Assembly (NCBI GenBank): GCA_949285145.1
Contig: CASDXQ010000003.1
Coordinates: forward strand, 27,031 to 91,030
Direction of reading: 5' to 3'
DNA length: 64,000 nt
From: an uncultured Spirochaetales bacterium
GTDB lineage: Bacteria; Spirochaetota; Spirochaetia; Sphaerochaetales; Sphaerochaetaceae
The position numbers and the translations under genes are program-made. Position 1 is the stretch's first letter, and each line of letters starts with the position of its first letter. The notes under the pieces were generated by a model. It was not told the origin of the DNA. It worked only from the letters and a program-made list of their open reading frames with translations, and did no database searches. This document shows positions 62,924-64,000 of the stretch, piece by piece.

Positions 62924-63222
62924 AAGCGGAAGTTCTTTGCTATGATTATTCCGGCCTTCCTCTTGAGATAGCTGTCCTTGGGATAACCGGAGAACTTCCA
63001 TCCTGGGCACAGGATCCTTCCTGCATCCTCTCAAAAGGCCAGACTCTCCGTCTGATACGTGAAGCAAACATGGAAAGTTCAACATTGAAGGTCCTGCTTC
63101 CACAACTGAGAAGAAATGCAGAGCGTAACGGAATAATCCTCAGAGAGGATCTGACGACTCCTGTGATGAATATAAAGGCTGCTTACGTGGAGAAGAAATT
63201 TGAGGAAATGGGCCTGCTGTGA
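62890..63222 (+). pseudogene. 5'-truncated gene of unknown function fused behind the TnpB fragment
   Basis: The frame is open from 62824 to the stop at 63222, but reads like protein only from about 62890 (HKRRYDKIEAEVLCYDYSG through KKFEEMGLL). About 110 residues; no ATG, GTG or TTG exists in the open part before the coding-like sequence. I read it as a gene that lost its start when TnpB DNA was joined to it. A hairpin terminator follows, as for a former gene end. No family was recognised. Confidence 0.55.
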
Positions 63223-63230
63223 TAATTTTA

Positions 63231-63266
63231 ATGCACCGCTTTCAAGCATGAGCGGTGCATTTTCTC
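63231..63266 (+). terminator. Rho-independent terminator
   Basis: ATGCACCGCT / AGCGGTGCAT, a perfect 10-bp stem with a 10-nt loop, followed by TTTTC. It lies 9 bp past the truncated gene's stop. Confidence 0.85.
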
Positions 63267-63362
63267 GGTTTGCAGGATACATACAGAATAAAAACAGGTG
63301 ATTTATTTTTTTTCATATGTATTTACAAACATGCGGGAAATATGGCATAAAGACTCTGTCAT

Positions 63363-63434
63363 GCGAAAGTAGCTCAGTGGTAGAGCTCCACCTTGCCAAG
63401 GTGGATGTCGCGGGTTCAAGTCCCGTCTTTCGCT
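63363..63434 (+). tRNA. tRNA-Gly (anticodon GCC), copy B
   Basis: Identical in sequence to the copy at 59700-59771 but on the opposite strand. Possible promoter TTACAA with CATAAA 17 bp downstream (about 63327-63355). Confidence 0.97.
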
Positions 63435-63435
63435 T

Positions 63436-63478
63436 AAAGCCTGATTGATTCTTCAAAAAGAATTGGTCAGGTTTTTCT
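63436..63478 (+). terminator. Terminator after tRNA-Gly copy B
   Basis: AAGCCTGATTGATTCTT pairs with AAGAATTGGTCAGG and runs into TTTTTCTTTC. It is a near copy of 59655-59698, differing by one extra A in the loop region and one C-to-T change. Confidence 0.85.
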
Positions 63479-63576
63479 TTCATTTCCACCTTGCTGGAAA
63501 ATCCTATGGCAGATATTTTTTGAAAATTAATACAGTATCTGAGTTAGTCCCATTGTGTTTAGACTAAAAATTTATA

Positions 63577-63601
63577 TTATATTACTATAATAGTGATATA
63601 A
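63577..63601. other. AT-rich inverted repeat beside TnpB right end
   Basis: TTATATTACTA and TAGTGATATAA pair over 11 bp (one G-T) around TAA. It lies 95 bp beyond the TnpB stop and could belong to the transposon's right end, or be unrelated AT-rich DNA. The span 63479-63695 shows no gene. Confidence 0.4.
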
Positions 63602-63695
63602 TTCATGTGCATTTTTGCTACATAATCAAACATGAGTATTATGTAGAAAACTGCCAGTTGGTAACCTGCGTACTTTGTAGTGACAACTCTCCTGC

Positions 63696-64000
63696 CTAAA
63701 GGCAGTGAGCTTCTCTTTTGAGAACTCTTCCTGATTCCGCGAAGTCAGTTACAGCAGAAGCTTGATTGTTCTGCCGCAGTGCTGTCTTCTCCACAGGCGT
63801 TACTTCCCCACCGTCCATGGGTAGCCGGGCAATCAGGCGATATCCCTCACGCGCTATATTGAATGAGGCATTGCTGTCTCGCTCATGACGCGTGTGGCAT
63901 TGGGGACATTCCCATTCCCAGATTGAAAGGTTTTTGACCTCTTTGTTCACATAACCGCAAACAGAGCAGGTCTGACTTGATGGAAACCATCTGTCAACTT
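63696..64000 (-). CDS. tnpB: TnpB-type RNA-guided nuclease (IS605 family), C-terminal part
   Basis: About 101 C-terminal codons lie in the window; the 5' part is beyond the right edge. The zinc ribbon is CSVCGYV ... CPQC, and RuvC motif III is HERDSNASFNIAREG with its catalytic aspartate, as in TnpB and Cas12-related nucleases. TnpB uses a guide RNA made from the transposon's right end, which would extend to about 63.6 kb here. Whether the gene is intact cannot be judged from this window. Confidence 0.9.
   Translation of the reverse strand, partial: VDRWFPSSQTCSVCGYVNKEVKNLSIWEWECPQCHTRHERDSNASFNIAREGYRLIARLPMDGGEVTPVEKTALRQNNQASAVTDFAESGRVLKREAHCL

Noticed and set aside
62705..63103. Minus-strand ORF of 132 codons over the TnpB-fusion region
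   Set aside because: The plus-strand frames read as protein-like sequence in both segments; the minus frame looks like a shadow.

Overview
The window looks like the chromosome of an anaerobic, host-associated spirochaete, probably near Sphaerochaeta or Treponema. This rests on family resemblance, not on a search. The supporting signs are many serine- and phenylalanine-rich outer-membrane beta-barrel proteins, lipoproteins with spirochaete-style lipoboxes, a FecR-type surface protein, rubredoxin/ferredoxin proteins, a flavodoxin with DUF3793, acetate kinase and selenium metabolism. The DNA has moderate GC; 23.6-25.5 kb is clearly AT-rich, and 59.4-64.0 kb carries tRNAs and transposon debris. 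No CRISPR array, rRNA or prophage was seen.

Layout. 0-4.6 kb is a selenium-handling cluster: a divergent class V aminotransferase, yedE, a TusA-like protein, a DUF3343 protein, selD, a small unknown protein and the knotted carbamoyltransferase ygeW. This combination is known from selenium-dependent molybdenum hydroxylase and purine catabolism loci. 4.8-8.4 kb is a four-gene metal-type ABC operon that includes a methyltransferase. 8.4-17.7 kb holds a cation efflux protein, a lipase-like hydrolase, malic enzyme, a double-rubredoxin protein with a ferredoxin, a Pit phosphate transporter with its DUF47 partner, two tRNAs and endonuclease III. 17.9-21.9 kb holds rpmB, thrA (with an eroded aspartokinase half) and thrC. 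21.9-33.1 kb holds a MATE exporter, a FeoB-associated small protein, an AT-rich lipoprotein/barrel pair, galK, recQ, ackA, an exported protein and murB. 33.4-46.8 kb holds cysS, a sigma/anti-sigma pair, a dihydroorotate dehydrogenase-like protein, an acyltransferase, mutL, a FecR protein whose frame runs into a giant beta-barrel through a nine-adenine tract, a TtcA-like PP-loop enzyme and an HD phosphohydrolase. 46.8-58.1 kb holds pepF, rdgB, a regulator-like protein, nrnA, the tig-clpP-clpX operon and a diaminobutyrate aminotransferase/decarboxylase pair for 1,3-diaminopropane. 58.3-64 kb holds a DUF3793-flavodoxin operon behind a likely metal-regulated promoter, a five-tRNA array, a hydroxyacid dehydrogenase, tRNA-Ala, a GNAT_C-type protein, TnpB (IS605-family) remnants and a second tRNA-Gly copy in inverted orientation.

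Most notable observations: (1) a recurrent promoter layout with a -10 hexamer only 5-8 nt before the start codon, suggesting many leaderless mRNAs; (2) the A9-linked FecR/barrel reading frames; (3) a ThrA whose kinase motifs are gone while its ACT and dehydrogenase parts remain; (4) a 71-75 nt dispersed repeat that sits just upstream of a TnpB fragment; (5) inverted tRNA-Gly duplicates enclosing about 3.6 kb.
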